Shown: piece after piece, positions 9,613-18,696 of the stretch | Layout of the letters: each line of letters opens with the position of its first letter | Position numbering within the stretch: the first letter of the stretch is position 1 | The notes under the pieces: model-generated | Seen by the model: the letters and a program-made list of their open reading frames with translations, nothing else | Database searches by the model: none | Told to the model about the DNA's origin: nothing | DNA from: Lacinutrix himadriensis | Lineage (GTDB): Bacteria; Bacteroidota; Bacteroidia; Flavobacteriales; Flavobacteriaceae | Assembly (NCBI RefSeq): GCF_001418105.1 | Contig: NZ_LIQI01000022.1 | Location: forward strand, 558,001-622,000 | Length of the DNA stretch: 64,000 nt | Direction: 5' to 3' | Program-made: the position numbers and the translations under genes

Positions 9613-10269
9613 CTAAACTTTCTTTAAATACAGATTTTTGGCTACATTTTGAGAAACAACAATTTCAGAATCTTTTAATTCTATTTTTATAGAATTATCA
9701 TAAGGCTCTTTATGTTTGATTTTAATAATAGTGCCTAAACCAATATTGTTACTATCTAAATATTTTAAAAAACTAGAAGAAGTATCATCTACTCCAACAC
9801 ATTTATACACAGCACCTATTTCTGCTTTCGCTAAAACTATTTTTTCAATATGTTGAAAATTCCCTTCCTTATCTGGAATTGGATCTCCATGCGGATCGTG
9901 TTTTGGAAACTCTAAAAAAGCATCCAATTGATTAATAAGTTTTTCTGATTTTATATGCTCTAAGTGCTCTGCCACCTCATGAACCTCATCCCAAGAAAAG
10001 TTTAATTTCTCAACCAAAAAAACCTCCCAAAGCCTATGTTTCCTAATAATATTTACGGCTACAAACCTACCATCTTTAGTTAACGTAACTCCTTGGTATT
10101 TTTTATAATTCGCATATTTTTTTTCAGACAGCTTTTTAATCATATCTGTAACCGAAGATGCTTTGGTTTGCATAACCTCTGCTATTGCGTTTGTATTTAC
10201 CGTTTCTTCACCATTGTTCCCAAGATGATAAATAGCCTTTATGTAATTTTCTTCCGTTAATGTGATCAT
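9613..10269 (-). CDS. DtxR/MntR-family metal-dependent transcriptional repressor
   Basis: A 218-residue repressor with the three usual parts. The N-terminal winged helix covers TEENYIKAIYHLG to VTLTKDGR. The metal-binding dimerisation domain has EVAEHLEHIKSEKL and a His-rich segment FPKHDPHGDPIPD. The C-terminal FeoA/SH3-like domain is around GLGTIIKIKHK to LYLKKV. With Fe(II) or Mn(II) bound it should repress metal uptake genes. It is transcribed divergently from a TonB receptor and an ABC metal importer. The palindrome between them is the obvious operator and would also give autoregulation. Mn versus Fe preference cannot be decided here. Confidence 0.92.
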   Translation of the reverse strand: MITLTEENYIKAIYHLGNNGEETVNTNAIAEVMQTKASSVTDMIKKLSEKKYANYKKYQGVTLTKDGRFVAVNIIRKHRLWEVFLVEKLNFSWDEVHEVAEHLEHIKSEKLINQLDAFLEFPKHDPHGDPIPDKEGNFQHIEKIVLAKAEIGAVYKCVGVDDTSSSFLKYLDSNNIGLGTIIKIKHKEPYDNSIKIELKDSEIVVSQNVAKNLYLKKV

Positions 10270-10286
10270 AGTATAATTATGTCTTA

Positions 10287-10294
10287 CAAATATA
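10287..10294 (-). promoter_or_regulatory. -7 promoter box of the DtxR-family gene
   Basis: On the minus strand this reads TATATTTG (TAnnTTTG), 17 bases before the regulator start. The 32-bp palindrome lies at its upstream side. Confidence 0.55.
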
Positions 10295-10311
10295 GAAAAG
10301 ATATATTTCTT

Positions 10312-10343
10312 AAAATATTTTTAGACTAACCTAAAAATATTTT
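10312..10343. promoter_or_regulatory. perfect 13-bp inverted repeat, probable DtxR-family operator
   Basis: The arms AAAATATTTTTAG and CTAAAAATATTTT are exact reverse complements around a 6-base spacer ACTAAC. The centre TTAGACTAACCTAA matches 13 of 14 bases of the right part of the classical DtxR/IdeR box (TTAGSCTAACCTAA). It lies between two outward-facing TAnnTTTG boxes in the gap separating the repressor gene from the TonB receptor. Binding there would block both promoters. Confidence 0.75.
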
Positions 10344-10351
10344 TATATTTG
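10344..10351 (+). promoter_or_regulatory. -7 promoter box of the TonB receptor / ABC importer unit
   Basis: TATATTTG fits TAnnTTTG, abuts the right arm of the palindrome and is 17 bases before the receptor ATG. Confidence 0.6.
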
Positions 10352-10368
10352 ATTAAAAATAAAATAAG

Positions 10369-12621
10369 ATGAAACTAATTAAATTCTTAATAGTATTAAC
10401 ATTTTCTTCCGCTACAGCGCAAACAACCTTTAATATAGAAGGAAAAGTATTATCTAATGGAGAACCACTTGCTTACGCTAATGTTTACTTGGAGAACACA
10501 ACAAAAGGAACGACAACAAATGAGAATGGTGTTTTTATTATTAAGAACATAGAACCTGGAAAACAGAGTATAATAGCTTCTTTTACAGGGTATATCCTTC
10601 AGAAAAAAATAATTACAATAAAAGACAAAACGGTTTTTACAACCTTTAATTTAAATGAAAATGAAGATTTAGAGGAAGTGATCATTACAGGAACCTTAAA
10701 AGCGGTTTCTAGGTTAGAAAGCCCTATTCCTGTAGAAGTATACTCACCCACTTTTTTAAAGAGAAACCCAACGCCTAATATTTTTGAAGCGCTCCAAAAT
10801 GTGAATGGCGTTCGTCCGCAATTAAACTGTAATGTATGCAATACTGGCGACATTCATATTAACGGTTTAGAAGGGCCTTACACACTTGTTCTAATTGATG
10901 GTATGCCAATTGTTAGCGGTTTGTCTACCGTTTATGGTTTGTCAGGAATACCTAATTCTTTAATAGAACAAATTGAAATAGTAAAAGGACCTGCTTCCTC
11001 CTCATATGGTAGTGAAGCAGTTGGAGGTTTAATTAATATCATCACCAAACTTCCTGAAAATGCTCCAAGATTCTTTGCAGATGCATTTGTTACCGGCTGG
11101 GGAGAAGTAAACGTAGACGCCGGGTTTAAAGCAAATGTTGGTAAAAAAACAACCGTTTTATTTGGTGCCAATTATTTTAAATACGATAATATTATAGACA
11201 ACAACAAGGATAATTTTACAGATTTAACACTACAAGACCGCATTTCTATTTTTCAGAAATGGGATTTTAAAAGAGCTAGTAATAAAAAATTATCTCTTGC
11301 CGGGCGCTATTTCTACGAAGATCGTTGGGGAGGAGAACTACAATGGACCAAAGCAGATAGAGGAGAAAATGAGGTTTACGGAGAAAGCATATACACTTCG
11401 CGTTTTGAAATATTAGGAAACTACGAACTGCCTATTAAAGAAAAAGTAAATTTTCAATTCTCCTATTCCGATCACGATCAAAACTCCGTATATGGAAACA
11501 CACCCTATTTAGCAAAACAACGCATTGGCTTTGGACAGTTTATTTGGGATAAAAAAATAAACAAACACGATTTACTTTTTGGCTCTTCTCTTCGCTACAA
11601 CTATTATAACGATAATACGACAGCAACTGCAACCGCAGATCAAGTTACTATTCCATCCTTTTTTGTACAAGATGAAATCATATTCAGTAAAAAACAAAGT
11701 CTGTTATTAGGAACGCGCTATGATTATGACAGCAGGCATGGCAATATTTTCACACCGCGAATTGCCCACAAATACAAGCCAACAGACGCGGATATTATTC
11801 GAATAAACGCAGGTACTGGTTTTAGAGTTGTAAATCTATTTACCGAAGAACATGCAGCGCTTACTGGAGCAAGAGAAGTTATTATTGAAGAAGCCTTAGA
11901 GCCTGAAAAATCATATAACGTAACCCTTAATTATTTAAAAAAAATGTACTTAAAAAATGGGATGTATTTCACTTTTGATACTTCCGCTTGGTACACCTAT
12001 TTTACCAATGCTATTATTCCAGATTATGACACCAACCCAAATCAGATTATTTATGACAATCTAGACGGTTATTCTACAACAAAAGGACTTAGTTTTAATG
12101 TGGATGCCGTTTTAGGTAGTGGTATAAAAGCATCTCTTGGCGCTACTTATCAAGATGTTTCACAAACTGAAAATGATGAAAAAAAAGAACAAATACTTAC
12201 TGAAAAATTCTCTGGAGTTTGGTCTTTTAGCTACAAAAATCACCCTACAAATCTTACCTTAGATTATACTGGAAATATTTATGGCCCCATGCGATTACCG
12301 CTACTTGGTGACTTAGACCCAAGGCAAGAATATTCTCCAACATGGAGCATTCAAAATATTCAAATAACCCATGACGGAATAGATAATTTAGAAATTTATG
12401 GAGGTGTTAAAAACCTATTAAATTGGACTCCAAACAAAGGAAATCCTTTTATAATTGCAAGATCAGACGATCCTTTTGATGAAAACGTCCAGTTCGATGG
12501 AAACGGGGATGTAATTGCAACAACAGACAATCCGTATGCGCTAACCTTTGACCCTTCGTATGTGTATGGACCAAATCAAGGTATTCGTTTATTCTTTGGT
12601 GTAAGATATAAATTAAATTAG
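10369..12621 (+). CDS. TonB-dependent outer-membrane receptor, probably metal or metallophore uptake
   Basis: A 750-residue outer-membrane transporter. A signal peptide (to about SATAQ) is followed by a carboxypeptidase-D regulatory-like beta-sandwich (about residues 24-105) typical of Bacteroidota receptors. The plug domain has QIEIVKGPASSSYGSEAVGG, and a 22-strand barrel ends with an aromatic-rich terminal strand (LFFGVRYKLN). The plug contains the Cys pair CNVC just before TGDIHINGLEGPY, a possible metal contact. It faces the DtxR-type repressor across the operator and stands 40 bases ahead of the ABC importer genes, so I infer outer-membrane uptake of the same transition metal or its chelate. 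Confidence 0.88.
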   Translation: MKLIKFLIVLTFSSATAQTTFNIEGKVLSNGEPLAYANVYLENTTKGTTTNENGVFIIKNIEPGKQSIIASFTGYILQKKIITIKDKTVFTTFNLNENEDLEEVIITGTLKAVSRLESPIPVEVYSPTFLKRNPTPNIFEALQNVNGVRPQLNCNVCNTGDIHINGLEGPYTLVLIDGMPIVSGLSTVYGLSGIPNSLIEQIEIVKGPASSSYGSEAVGGLINIITKLPENAPRFFADAFVTGWGEVNVDAGFKANVGKKTTVLFGANYFKYDNIIDNNKDNFTDLTLQDRISIFQKWDFKRASNKKLSLAGRYFYEDRWGGELQWTKADRGENEVYGESIYTSRFEILGNYELPIKEKVNFQFSYSDHDQNSVYGNTPYLAKQRIGFGQFIWDKKINKHDLLFGSSLRYNYYNDNTTATATADQVTIPSFFVQDEIIFSKKQSLLLGTRYDYDSRHGNIFTPRIAHKYKPTDADIIRINAGTGFRVVNLFTEEHAALTGAREVIIEEALEPEKSYNVTLNYLKKMYLKNGMYFTFDTSAWYTYFTNAIIPDYDTNPNQIIYDNLDGYSTTKGLSFNVDAVLGSGIKASLGATYQDVSQTENDEKKEQILTEKFSGVWSFSYKNHPTNLTLDYTGNIYGPMRLPLLGDLDPRQEYSPTWSIQNIQITHDGIDNLEIYGGVKNLLNWTPNKGNPFIIARSDDPFDENVQFDGNGDVIATTDNPYALTFDPSYVYGPNQGIRLFFGVRYKLN

Positions 12622-12661
12622 TCAGGCATTTTTAGTACCTTCGTAATAAATATTTAGATAT

Positions 12662-13573
12662 ATGAAAAAATTAATTTTCCTTTTAGCAATTACCTCAACT
12701 TTAATAGCTTGTAAAAAAGAGGTTAAAGACAACGGAAAGCTAAACATCGTTACCACCACATCGATGATTACAGATTTGGTAACAAACATTGGAGGAGAAC
12801 ACATAAATATTCAAGGGTTAATGGGTTCTGGTGTCGATCCACACTTATACAAAGCAAGTGAAGGCGATGTTTCGAAGTTGGTAAATGCAGATATCATTTT
12901 TTATAACGGTTTACATTTAGAAGGAAAACTAGTAGAGGTTTTTGAGAAAATGGGAAGCAAAACAAAAACACCAATTGCTTTAGCGGAAGAGATAGACAAA
13001 ACGACGCTAATTGGTTCCGATTATTTTGCATCCAATTACGATCCGCATGTTTGGTTTAATATTGCATACTTTAAACTGTTTGCAAAAAAAATAACTAAGG
13101 TCTTATCTGAAAAAGACCCGACAAACGCAGCAATTTACACAGAAAACGAAAAAGGATACCTAGAAAAACTAACCGCATTAGAAGGTAAAGTAAAAACCAT
13201 AATAGAAACACTTCCAATAGAAAAAAGAATTCTAGTCACTGCACATGATGCCTTCAATTATTTTGGAAAAAATTACGGATTTGAAGTGGTTGGCTTACAA
13301 GGTTTATCTACAGCAACAGAAGCTGGAGTGCAAGACGTACAAAATATTTCTAAATTTATAATAGATAAAAAAGTAAAAGCTATTTTTGTAGAAAGCTCTG
13401 TACCTAAACGTACTATAGAAGCTTTACAAGCTGCGGTGAATTCAAAGAATCATGACGTAACTATTGGTGGCACTCTATATTCCGACGCATTAGGAAATGC
13501 AGGAACCGTAGAAGGAACCTATATTGGTATGTTTGAATATAATGTGAATACTATTGTGAATGCTTTGAAGTAA
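12662..13573 (+). CDS. metal ABC transporter substrate-binding lipoprotein (TroA/ZnuA family)
   Basis: A 303-residue cluster A-I binding protein with a lipobox ending in Cys17 (TLIAC). Metal ligands expected for the family are visible: His in DPHLYK, His in DPHVWF, His in TAHDAFNYFG and Asp in LYSDALG. Using His rather than Glu as the third ligand, and the segments GLQGLSTATEAG and FVESSVPK, point to the TroA branch (Treponema) more than PsaA/MntC. TroA-type systems move Mn, Zn or Fe, so the metal is left open. There are two permease genes downstream, as in troABCD. Confidence 0.9.
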   Translation: MKKLIFLLAITSTLIACKKEVKDNGKLNIVTTTSMITDLVTNIGGEHINIQGLMGSGVDPHLYKASEGDVSKLVNADIIFYNGLHLEGKLVEVFEKMGSKTKTPIALAEEIDKTTLIGSDYFASNYDPHVWFNIAYFKLFAKKITKVLSEKDPTNAAIYTENEKGYLEKLTALEGKVKTIIETLPIEKRILVTAHDAFNYFGKNYGFEVVGLQGLSTATEAGVQDVQNISKFIIDKKVKAIFVESSVPKRTIEALQAAVNSKNHDVTIGGTLYSDALGNAGTVEGTYIGMFEYNVNTIVNALK

Positions 13574-13578
13574 GTCAC

Positions 13579-13598
13579 ATTCTTGCGAAAGCAGGAAT
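13579..13598. repeat. interspersed palindrome ATTCTTGC-GAAA-GCAGGAAT
   Basis: An 8-bp inverted repeat with one mismatch and a 4-base loop, starting six bases after the stop codon of the binding-protein gene. It belongs to the ATTCCTGC-NNNN-GCAGGAAT family seen elsewhere in the window. Confidence 0.6.
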
Positions 13599-13624
13599 CT
13601 CATGATCTTATAGATAATTATGAA

Positions 13625-14422
13625 ATGAAAAACAAAACAGAAGAAAATATAAACGACAGTAAACCTAATAAAGAGACTCCTACCTATTCCGGAGTGTTAG
13701 CTGTAAAAGTAGACGATTTAACCGTTGCCTACAACTACAAACCTGTACTTTGGGATATTGATTTAGAAATCCCAGAAGGCGTACTTATGGCTATTGTTGG
13801 TCCAAATGGCGCAGGAAAATCTACACTTATAAAATCTATTTTAGGCATCTTAAAACCCATTGCAGGAAGTGTAACTATTTACGGAAAGCCTTATGACAAA
13901 CAACGAAAACTGGTAGCTTATGTTCCGCAAAAAGGAAGTGTAGATTGGGATTTCCCAACGACAGCTTTAGATGTTGTGATGATGGGAACCTATGGTAGCT
14001 TAGGCTGGATTAAGCGTCCGAGACAAAAAGAAAAGAAAGCAGCTTTAGAAGCCTTAGAAAAAGTAGGAATGCTTTCGTTTAAAGGAAGACAAATTAGTCA
14101 GCTTTCTGGCGGACAACAACAACGTATATTCTTAGCAAGAGCCTTAGTGCAAAACGCATCCATTTATTTTATGGACGAACCTTTTCAAGGTGTAGATGCT
14201 ACTACAGAAATTGCAATCATTAATATTTTAAAAGAATTACGAAAAGCAGGAAAAACAGTAATTGTAGTACATCACGATTTACAAACCGTTCCGGAATATT
14301 TTGATTGGGTAACTTTTTTAAATGTGAAGAAAATAGCAACAGGACCAGTCAAAGATATTTTTAATGATGATAATTTAACCAAAACCTACGGAATTAATTA
14401 TAAAGTAAGTATTCAAGAGTAG
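13625..14422 (+). CDS. metal ABC transporter ATP-binding protein (TroB/ZnuC-like)
   Basis: A 265-residue ATPase: Walker [10 protein letters not shown] (residues 59-67), Q-loop [12 protein letters not shown], signature LSGGQQQR, Walker B YFMDEP and switch His in VVHHDL. The VDWDFP/GxGWIKRP segment is characteristic of metal-type (Mn/Zn) ATPases. I start at the ATG at 13625. The reading frame extends to a TTG at 13583, but that stretch is the interspersed palindrome and does not resemble protein. The first ~20 residues are a polar extension not needed for the fold. The downstream permease is unusually far away (485 bases). Confidence 0.92.
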   Translation: MKNKTEENINDSKPNKETPTYSGVLAVKVDDLTVAYNYKPVLWDIDLEIPEGVLMAIVGPNGAGKSTLIKSILGILKPIAGSVTIYGKPYDKQRKLVAYVPQKGSVDWDFPTTALDVVMMGTYGSLGWIKRPRQKEKKAALEALEKVGMLSFKGRQISQLSGGQQQRIFLARALVQNASIYFMDEPFQGVDATTEIAIINILKELRKAGKTVIVVHHDLQTVPEYFDWVTFLNVKKIATGPVKDIFNDDNLTKTYGINYKVSIQE

Positions 14423-14907
14423 AAAAAAGTAGGCAGTTAACAAATAGTTCTCAGTGAACAGTCGCAGTATGCAGTGCTTACTCGAATAAATAAAAGGATG
14501 TCACTTCGAGTGGTTCCGAAGAAAAAATCGAAGTGACAAAAAAATAAATATAATTAGAAAAATTCCTTCCCTTAAAAAAAAGGGGAAAGTTATTTGATTT
14601 AAATAATGAAAGTCAAAATATAAATTAAACTTGAAATTCCGACAAAGTCGGAAAACATCAAAATTCAGAAATATTGAGCGAAGAGATGAAGATGCGAAGC
14701 GCAGCTTCAAGCACGAAATCTCGAAAGCGAAAGATGCTTTAGCAATTTCCTAATTTTGATTGTGATTTTTTGGTTCGTTTTGTATCAAGACAAAATGAAC
14801 AGAAACAAAACAAGAAACCAATAGATTGCCACGACTTCAAAAAGTCTCGCAATGACAATAAAAAACAGATTGTGTAGTAGGAAGAGATTCCTGCCTTCGC
14901 AGAAATT
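14423..14907. other. 485-base non-coding mosaic of short repeats inside the ABC operon
   Basis: No gene is credible here. Recognisable pieces are a GTCACTTCGAGTG...CGAAGTGAC inverted repeat (about 14500-14540), a hairpin GTTCGTTTTGT/ACAAAATGAAC (about 14773-14800), an AGATTGCCACGACTTC...TCTCGCAATGAC segment (about 14823-14855) and an ATTCCTGC palindrome at 14887-14906. Such pieces recur between genes in Flavobacteriaceae. They separate an ATPase gene from its permease gene, which in related systems nearly always touch. Confidence 0.6.
14887..14906. repeat. interspersed palindrome ATTCCTGC-CTTC-GCAGAAAT
   Basis: Same family as 13579-13598, with one mismatch in the arms. It ends one base before the ATG of the first permease, so in the mRNA the stem would cover the ribosome landing zone. 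Confidence 0.6.
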
Positions 14908-16035
14908 ATGGACATAACAGAATATTTTTCATTAGTCTTTACAGACTACACACTTAGAACCATCACCCTTGGAACCGCTATTTTAGGAGCAGTTACAGGG
15001 ATGCTTGGTAGCTTTGCTGTACTACGAAAACAAAGTCTTTTAGGAGATGCTATTTCGCATGCAGCACTACCCGGAATTGCAATCGCTTTTTTAATAACTG
15101 GAGCAAAAGACAGCAACACACTTCTTTTGGGAGCTTTAGTTAGCGGACTTGTTGGCACCTTTTGGATTCGAGGAATAATCACAAAAACCCATTTAAAAAG
15201 TGATACTGCTTTAGGCTTAATCCTTTCTCTATTTTTTGGTTTTGGTATGTTGCTACTTACATTTATTCAAAAACAACCCAATGCCAATCAAGCTGGTTTA
15301 GATAAATATTTATTTGGTCAAGCGGCAACATTAGTAGAAAGTGATGTTTGGTTAATGGCAATTGTAACAGGTATTTGTTTGTGTGTTCTTTTACTTTTCT
15401 GGAAAGAATTTAAACTCTTACTTTTTGATGCCGACTACACGAAAACACTTGGTTTTAACACCAAGTTCATAGATATTCTTATAACTACTTTTATTGTTTT
15501 AGCTATTGTTTTAGGTTTACAAACCGTTGGTGTAGTTTTAATGAGTGCTATGCTACTCGCTCCTGCTGCTGCTGCACGACAATGGACAAACAGTCTTGCA
15601 ACCATGGTTTTTTTAGCTGCAATTTTTGGTGCTTTTTCTGGTGTATTTGGAACCGCAATAAGCGCTAGTCAGAACAACCTTTCTACAGGACCAGTAATTG
15701 TATTAGTTGCTGCTGTATTTGTAGCATTCTCTTTTATATTTTCTCCCAGTAGAGGATTGCTTTTTAAACAAATTCGTTTTATAAAAAACAGACGCGATTT
15801 AGAGCTCCATAAAACTCTAGCCTTTATGTATCATATAGCAGAAACGCATGAGAACATTTCGCATCCGCACACGATTAAATTATTAAATAATTTTCAAGGT
15901 TTCACTAAAAAAACGCTTCAGAAACTAGTAGAGAAAAATTATGCAACTATTGATGGTTCGATGTGGAGCTTAACCGATTTAGGTTTTGAAACCGCTGCCA
16001 ACTTATACACCAAACAATCGACAGAAGATGAATAG
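14908..16035 (+). CDS. metal ABC transporter permease 1 with C-terminal winged-helix-like tail (TroC-like)
   Basis: A 375-residue ABC-3 family permease with about eight to nine membrane helices and the usual segments LGDAISHAALPGIA and LMSAMLLAPAAAARQW. The last ~85 residues (from RRDLELHKTLA) are cytoplasmic and not needed for transport. They look like a DtxR-type winged helix: TKKTLQKLVEKNYATI followed by SLTDLGFETA, the wing/LTxxG pattern. Similar fused tails occur in some Mn/Fe permeases. They could sense metal or bind the ATPase, but this is inference. It overlaps the second permease by 8 bases. Confidence 0.9.
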   Translation: MDITEYFSLVFTDYTLRTITLGTAILGAVTGMLGSFAVLRKQSLLGDAISHAALPGIAIAFLITGAKDSNTLLLGALVSGLVGTFWIRGIITKTHLKSDTALGLILSLFFGFGMLLLTFIQKQPNANQAGLDKYLFGQAATLVESDVWLMAIVTGICLCVLLLFWKEFKLLLFDADYTKTLGFNTKFIDILITTFIVLAIVLGLQTVGVVLMSAMLLAPAAAARQWTNSLATMVFLAAIFGAFSGVFGTAISASQNNLSTGPVIVLVAAVFVAFSFIFSPSRGLLFKQIRFIKNRRDLELHKTLAFMYHIAETHENISHPHTIKLLNNFQGFTKKTLQKLVEKNYATIDGSMWSLTDLGFETAANLYTKQSTEDE

Positions 16036-17188
16036 TGCGCAAATAGAAATACAACTTATTGCAAGCTTAGTAGCTATTGCTTGCGCGATTCCTGGAACCT
16101 TTCTTGTGTTAAGAAAAATGGCGATGATTAGTGATGCTATTAGCCATTCTATCTTACCAGGAATTGTAATTGGATTCTTTATAACGCAAGATTTAAACTC
16201 TCCGTTACTCATATTACTAGCAGCTTTCACCGGAATTATTACCGTGGTTTTGGTAGAGTATATTCAAAAAACAGGATTGGTAAAAGAAGACACAGCAATT
16301 GGTTTAGTTTTTCCTGCGCTGTTTAGTATTGGTGTTATATTAATTGCTAAAAATGCGAATGACGTGCATTTGGATGTCGACGCTGTTTTACTTGGTGAAT
16401 TAGCCTTTGCTCCTTTTGATAGATTATTTATTGGAGGAACCGATGTTGGTCCGAAATCCCTGTGGATTATTGGTTCTATTTTAGTGATAACTATTGGTTT
16501 ACTACTCGCTTTTTTTAAAGAGCTAAAATTAAGTACTTTCGATAAAGGCCTTGCAGCTTCCTTAGGTTTTTCACCAGCAATTATTCATTACGGTTTAATG
16601 TCTGTCGCATCGGTAACAACGGTTGGTGCTTTTGATGCTGTTGGCGCTATTTTAGTGGTTGCATTAATGATTGCTCCTGCTGCAACTGCTTATTTATTAA
16701 CTACAGACTTAAAGAAAATGCTTTGGTTAGCTATTGGTTTCGGAGTTTTAAGTGCTATTTCTGGTTATTGGTTTGCGCATTGGTTAGATGCATCCATCGC
16801 AGGATCTATCACTACCATGTTGGGCTTCATTTTCTTAATGGTATTCTTATTTGCGCCAAGTAAAGGAATAATTGCCGTAATGTACAGAGAAAAACAACAA
16901 CGTACCGAAGTCTCTTTACTAACCTTTTTATTGCATTTAAAAAATCATACCGAAGAACGTGAACGTCATGTAAATCACCTACAAGAACATATTAATTGGC
17001 AAAAAGTAAGAGCTAAAACGGTTCTAGATTTAGCGCTTAAAAACAACATGATTGTTTTAAATAAAAACATTGTTTCTCTAACTAAAAAAGGAGACACTTT
17101 TACCTCTAAAGCCATTGATTATATTATTACTAATGAAGATGCACAAATTGAAGATATGAAAGACGACTTCTTTTTGTTTAGAGGTTAA
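16028..17188 (+). CDS. metal ABC transporter permease 2 with cytoplasmic tail (TroD-like)
   Basis: A 386-residue ABC-3 permease with MISDAISHSILPGI and LVVALMIAPAATAYLL. The start is the ATG at 16028, inside the last codons of permease 1. The frame extends 14 codons further upstream within permease 1, without support. A ~95-residue tail after the last helix again resembles a winged helix (VRAKTVLDLALKNNMIVL followed by SLTKKGDTFTSKA). It ends with an acidic segment. The pair forms the heteromeric membrane channel of the importer. Confidence 0.9.
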   Translation: MNSAQIEIQLIASLVAIACAIPGTFLVLRKMAMISDAISHSILPGIVIGFFITQDLNSPLLILLAAFTGIITVVLVEYIQKTGLVKEDTAIGLVFPALFSIGVILIAKNANDVHLDVDAVLLGELAFAPFDRLFIGGTDVGPKSLWIIGSILVITIGLLLAFFKELKLSTFDKGLAASLGFSPAIIHYGLMSVASVTTVGAFDAVGAILVVALMIAPAATAYLLTTDLKKMLWLAIGFGVLSAISGYWFAHWLDASIAGSITTMLGFIFLMVFLFAPSKGIIAVMYREKQQRTEVSLLTFLLHLKNHTEERERHVNHLQEHINWQKVRAKTVLDLALKNNMIVLNKNIVSLTKKGDTFTSKAIDYIITNEDAQIEDMKDDFFLFRG

Positions 17189-17279
17189 TAGATCTATGTA
17201 ATCAGAATTCAAAAAAAACTAGTTAGACACGGTAAGCTTCTTTATCTAATAACGACTTTTACATCTTTAAATAATAATC

Positions 17280-17426
17280 ATGAAAATATTAGAATACCTC
17301 ACCGGAAAAGAAGGAATGTTGATTCTTGGATTCGTTGTTATAGTTATCTATTTTGTTAGAAAATGGAAAGAAAAACGCTATTTCAAGAGTATTGAGAAAC
17401 GAGTAAATAATAAAAAGGAAAAATAA
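17280..17426 (+). CDS. small single-span membrane protein, unknown
   Basis: A 48-residue frame with an ATG start, one hydrophobic helix (about residues 13-26, MLILGFVVIVIYFV) and a strongly basic tail (RKWKEKRYFKSIEKRVNNKKEK). It starts 91 bases after the second permease. It could be an accessory subunit of the importer or an independent small protein. Composition is that of a real positive-inside membrane peptide, but I cannot name a family. Confidence 0.5.
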   Translation: MKILEYLTGKEGMLILGFVVIVIYFVRKWKEKRYFKSIEKRVNNKKEK

Positions 17427-17479
17427 AATTCTGTTTTAGATTCCCCTTTTCATGGCAATGACAATTTCAACAGAAACCT

Positions 17480-17502
17480 AACGCAGAGCGTTGATATTTT
17501 TT
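17480..17502 (+). terminator. weak terminator-like hairpin
   Basis: AACGC-AGA-GCGTT is followed four bases later by a run of T. The stem is only 5 bp. It would end transcription from the importer or the small membrane protein gene. Confidence 0.35.
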
Positions 17503-17508
17503 TTTCGA

Positions 17509-18297
17509 TTAGAAACCTCTCTCCTTTTGCAGCTGCTCGTAAGCTTTTTGTATTTGCTTAAACTTTTCTTCTGCTCCTTTTCTATGCTCCTCACCTAAAT
17601 GTGCTACTTTATCTGGATGGTACTTTTTAGCCATGGTACGATATGCCTTTTTAATTTCGACAACAGTTACAGATTTTGTGATTTCTAAAATCTGATACGC
17701 GTTATCGCTACTGTTATAAAACATCGCTTTAATACTATTATAATCCCGAGAGCTTATCCCTAAATATCCAGCAATAGTAAAGATGGTTTGTTCTTCATCT
17801 TCGGTAACCATACCATCTGCTTTTGCAATACCAAATAGAAAATGCATCAATTGCAAACGCGATGCATGATCCATCATTTGCTGTATTTGTTTACAAACTT
17901 GGCGTAATGGCACGGTTTGACTACTTATACCTTTAAATAATTTAAATGCTTTGTTCGCTCTGTCTTTTCCATACATACTCACAAATTGACTACGTACAAA
18001 ATCTAATTCGCGTTGGTCTTGTACACCATCTGCTTTTATAACTACTGAAGCCAAAATAAGTAAACTGACTTCAAAATCACCAGAAGTAGTTTGTGCTCTT
18101 CGTTGTTGTTGGCTTCTATAATTTGGCCTTTGTCTTTGTTGCGTGCTTCCTCTTTCAGAACCTCCTTCACCAATAGTAAATCCTTTACCTGAAGATAATG
18201 AATCTACAAAACTACCAAGCGCCAAACCTATAATAGCACCAATTGGCCCTCCAAAAGACCATCCTAAAGATGCTCCAATCCATTTTCCGAAACTCAT
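17509..18297 (-). CDS. TerB/DjlA-type J-domain co-chaperone
   Basis: A 262-residue protein. A glycine-rich, zipper-like N-terminus ([22 protein letters not shown]) may insert into a membrane. A TerB-like helical domain with acidic motifs comes next ([25 protein letters not shown]). A C-terminal J domain carries the invariant HPD (KKYHPDK) at about residue 230. The order glycine segment-TerB-J domain is that of DjlA-like proteins, which recruit DnaK (Hsp70). Transcribed alone. Confidence 0.88.
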   Translation of the reverse strand: MSFGKWIGASLGWSFGGPIGAIIGLALGSFVDSLSSGKGFTIGEGGSERGSTQQRQRPNYRSQQQRRAQTTSGDFEVSLLILASVVIKADGVQDQRELDFVRSQFVSMYGKDRANKAFKLFKGISSQTVPLRQVCKQIQQMMDHASRLQLMHFLFGIAKADGMVTEDEEQTIFTIAGYLGISSRDYNSIKAMFYNSSDNAYQILEITKSVTVVEIKKAYRTMAKKYHPDKVAHLGEEHRKGAEEKFKQIQKAYEQLQKERGF

Positions 18298-18652
18298 GTT
18301 TTTTATTTTTTAAAGTTCAAAGATACTACTTGTTAGTTATAATATGTATGGTTTTGTTACATAAGGCTTTTGTTACTTTGTGACCTATTTCTTTAAAAGA
18401 AAGAAAAACTAGTATTGCAAATCAAGTTGCACGCGTTAAGGATAGAAACGACATCCTTTTTTACTTTTTTGTAAAAAAGATATAGTGTATAGCCTGACAC
18501 TTTGTAGCTTTAAGCGAAGAAGTGTAACGCCATATTAATTAATTTTTACTTAATAAGATTCCGTTTTACAACGGAATTAATTCGATTACGCCATTTTCTA
18601 CGTCATTCTGTCTTTAAAAATGGCTATCTCAATAAATTGCACGGTTTTTGAT
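18298..18652. other. 355-base intergenic region
   Basis: No gene is visible. It holds a short hairpin AAGGAT...ATCCTT followed by a T-rich stretch (18438-18470), which looks like a piece of a flavobacterial intergenic repeat. The remainder is AT-rich sequence between the divergent J-domain and bacilliredoxin genes. Confidence 0.5.
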
Positions 18653-18660
18653 TATCTTTG
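18653..18660 (+). promoter_or_regulatory. -7 promoter box (TATCTTTG) for the bacilliredoxin gene
   Basis: TATCTTTG fits TAnnTTTG, 36 bases before the ATG at 18697. An alternative TTG start at 18658 would lie inside this box and is therefore excluded. Confidence 0.6.
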
Positions 18661-18696
18661 CATATAATTAAATTATTAAACATAAAATTACAAGAT

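Noticed and set aside
14501-14710. 69-codon minus-strand frame in the gap inside the ABC operon
   Set aside because: It runs through interspersed repeats and resembles no protein; its charged, low-complexity composition reflects the repeats.
18438-18470. Terminator or small RNA at AAGGAT...ATCCTT plus T-rich tail
   Set aside because: No plus-strand gene lies just upstream to be terminated and the stem is only 6 bp; more likely a fragment of an intergenic repeat.
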